From DATJCV01 sp963707665 (GTDB lineage: Bacteria; Pseudomonadota; Gammaproteobacteria; Burkholderiales; Burkholderiaceae_D), in the NCBI GenBank assembly GCA_963707665.1, contig CAVPQU010000011.1, forward strand, positions 248,001-312,000: 64,000 bases of DNA, written 5' to 3'. The notes below the pieces were generated by a model, which did not search any database, had not been told where the DNA came from, and worked only from the letters and a program-made list of their open reading frames with translations. Of this stretch, positions 62,816-64,000 are shown one piece after another; positions within the stretch are counted from its first letter, which is position 1, and every line of letters begins with the position of its first letter. The translations under genes and the position numbers were made by a program.

Positions 62816-64000
62816 AATCGATCAGGCGTACCCTGCTGCTATGGCTATCCGTCGGCCTGTCGGCGGGCGTACTGATGGCTGCAGCCTTGCTGTATTTTCA
62901 GGCGCGCAATGAAGCCGACCAGCTGTTCGATTACCAGATGAAACAGTTGGCGGCATCCTTGCCGGATCGCGCGTTCGCGCCGCTGGCGCCGGAGCGCGCC
63001 GAACGACTGGCGCGCGAAGAAGATATCGTGATCCAGATCTGGGACAACACCGGCTTGCGCATCTACCGCTCGCATCAGCACACCGACTTGCCGCAGCGCG
63101 CCGAGCTCGGCTTTTCCGATGTGACGGTAGAGGGCAACCGCTGGCGCATCTACAGCACCCAGTTGGGCAATACCGTCGTGCAGATCGCGCAGCCGCTGGG
63201 CGCGCGGCGCGAAGTCGCGGCGCAGATGGCGATGAAAACAGTGGCGTTGCTGCTGTTGCTGTTGCCGTTCCTGGGCATGATCATCTGGGTCACCGTCGGG
63301 CGTGGTTTGGCACCGCTGCGGCGCGTCGCCAGCGATCTCGGCGTTCGCGATGTCGGCTCGCTGCGGCCGATTGAGGAAGCCGGTTTGCCGCAGGAAATCT
63401 GTCCCTTGACTTCGGCACTGAACGACTTGTTGGCGCGCCTGGAACATTCGATGGACGCGCAGCGCGCCTTCGTTGCCGACGCCGCGCATGAATTGAGGAC
63501 GCCGCTGGGCGCGCTCAAGCTGCAAATTCAGCTGGCTGAGCGAGCGTCCGACGCGACCGAGCGGCAGGCTGCCTTTGCCGACCTGAAGCGCGGCCTGGAA
63601 CGGGCGATTCATCTGGTGCAACAACTGTTGACGCTGGCGCGGCAGGAGCCGGGCGTGTCCGAGCGGGTGCGGCAGCCGGTCGATCTGGTGCTGCTGGCGC
63701 ATAGCGTGATTGCCGATTTCGCCTTGAGTGCCGATACCCGGCGCATTGACCTCGGCATCGGCAGCGAAACGCCGGCGACCGTGCAAGGCGATGCCGATGC
63801 GCTGCGCATCATGCTCAACAATCTGGTCGACAATGCGCTGCATTACACACCGGAAGGCGGCCGCATCGATCTGGCGGTGGAGGCCGACGCCGATGCCTTT
63901 TCGATCGTCGTGCAGGACAGCGGGCCGGGCATTGCGGAAGCCGAACTGACGCGGGTGTTCGATCGTTTCTACCAGGCCGGGGATACGCCGGCGAAGGGCA
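62812..64000 (+). CDS. QseC-like sensor histidine kinase (cut by right edge)
   Basis: The frame from ATG 62812 stays open to the window end (396 codons seen). It encodes an inner-membrane kinase: transmembrane helix 1 (LLLWLSVGLSAGVLMAAALLY, about 8-28 in two parts), a periplasmic sensor of about 120 residues, helix 2 (VALLLLLLPFLGMIIWVTVG), then HisKA with the phospho-His in FVADAAHELRTPLGAL, the N-box MLNNLVDNALHYTPEGG and the G1 box DSGPGI. The length so far lacks only the end of the ATPase domain. It pairs with the overlapping response-regulator gene. Signal unknown. Confidence 0.93.
   Translation, partial: MKSIRRTLLLWLSVGLSAGVLMAAALLYFQARNEADQLFDYQMKQLAASLPDRAFAPLAPERAERLAREEDIVIQIWDNTGLRIYRSHQHTDLPQRAELGFSDVTVEGNRWRIYSTQLGNTVVQIAQPLGARREVAAQMAMKTVALLLLLLPFLGMIIWVTVGRGLAPLRRVASDLGVRDVGSLRPIEEAGLPQEICPLTSALNDLLARLEHSMDAQRAFVADAAHELRTPLGALKLQIQLAERASDATERQAAFADLKRGLERAIHLVQQLLTLARQEPGVSERVRQPVDLVLLAHSVIADFALSADTRRIDLGIGSETPATVQGDADALRIMLNNLVDNALHYTPEGGRIDLAVEADADAFSIVVQDSGPGIAEAELTRVFDRFYQAGDTPAKG

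Overview
The window looks like chromosomal DNA (I judge roughly 60 % G+C by eye) of a betaproteobacterium, most likely Burkholderiales/Oxalobacteraceae. Reasons: the gene order smpB-ratA-rnfH, guaB-guaA and queE-queD-tadA-ldcA, a QueE with the long CX14CX2C cluster motif, an isc-like Rrf2 regulator heading sufBCDSU-sufT, and a 7Fe FdxA. No rRNA, tRNA, CRISPR array or intact insertion sequence was seen. Region 1 (1-10 kb) is housekeeping: tmRNA rescue (smpB), ratA/rnfH, GMP synthesis (guaB, guaA) around a GAF-GGDEF protein with a degenerate active site, then queuosine precursor genes, tadA and ldcA. An AT-rich pocket (about 6.7-7.4 kb) with a ribbon-helix-helix regulator and strong palindromes interrupts it just after guaA. 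Region 2 (10.5-13.8 kb) holds a 905-residue fusion of an Atm1-type ABC exporter, a histidine-kinase-like ATPase remnant and a response-regulator receiver, followed by an overlapping small gene. Region 3 (14.0-25.3 kb) is a glycan locus. A plus-strand run (SDR, GmhB-like phosphatase, two GT9 heptosyltransferase-like genes, a NodU/CmcH-type carbamoyltransferase, a frameshifted GT2, a GT4-like enzyme) converges on a minus-strand run (GT4, UDP-glucuronate decarboxylase, PIG-L deacetylase, GT2). Together they suggest a carbamoylated, heptose- and pentose-containing glycan or glycoconjugate. Region 4 (25.6-33.2 kb) gathers stress-type genes: two PRC-barrel proteins, a phosphoribosyltransferase, a YbhB-type protein, a phaB remnant with an internal deletion, a DHA2 exporter, a periplasmic CHRD protein and a frameshifted Rieske-FAD reductase. 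Region 5 (33.4-53.0 kb) is a tightly overlapping carbon-metabolism operon: a GH94 cyclic-glucan-synthase C-half/1,2-beta-oligoglucan-phosphorylase-like gene, gnd, zwf, a HAD phosphatase, tal, pgi, a DUF2090 aldolase-like gene, tkt, pgm, a cytoplasmic endo-beta-1,2-glucanase-like (PF10091) gene, ackA and xfp. Read as a pathway, glucan phosphorolysis would give glucose-1-phosphate, pgm glucose-6-phosphate, zwf/gnd and the transferases pentose phosphates, and phosphoketolase plus acetate kinase acetyl-phosphate and ATP. The GH94 gene (three times), pgm, xfp and the neighbouring Rieske-FAD gene all carry frameshifts of the same +1 sense, so the region is either decaying or contains base-call errors. 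Region 6 (53.2-64 kb) has a small lipoprotein, the sufR-BCDSU-T iron-sulfur operon, a CRP/FNR-family regulator without cluster cysteines, fdxA, an FmdE-domain gene, a strong terminator, and an OmpR/QseBC-type two-component pair cut by the right edge. A recurring regulatory-looking element, two CATACTCC/TATACTCC boxes 53-54 bp apart, occurs at the left edge, before the 31.4-kb PRC gene and before the GH94 gene.
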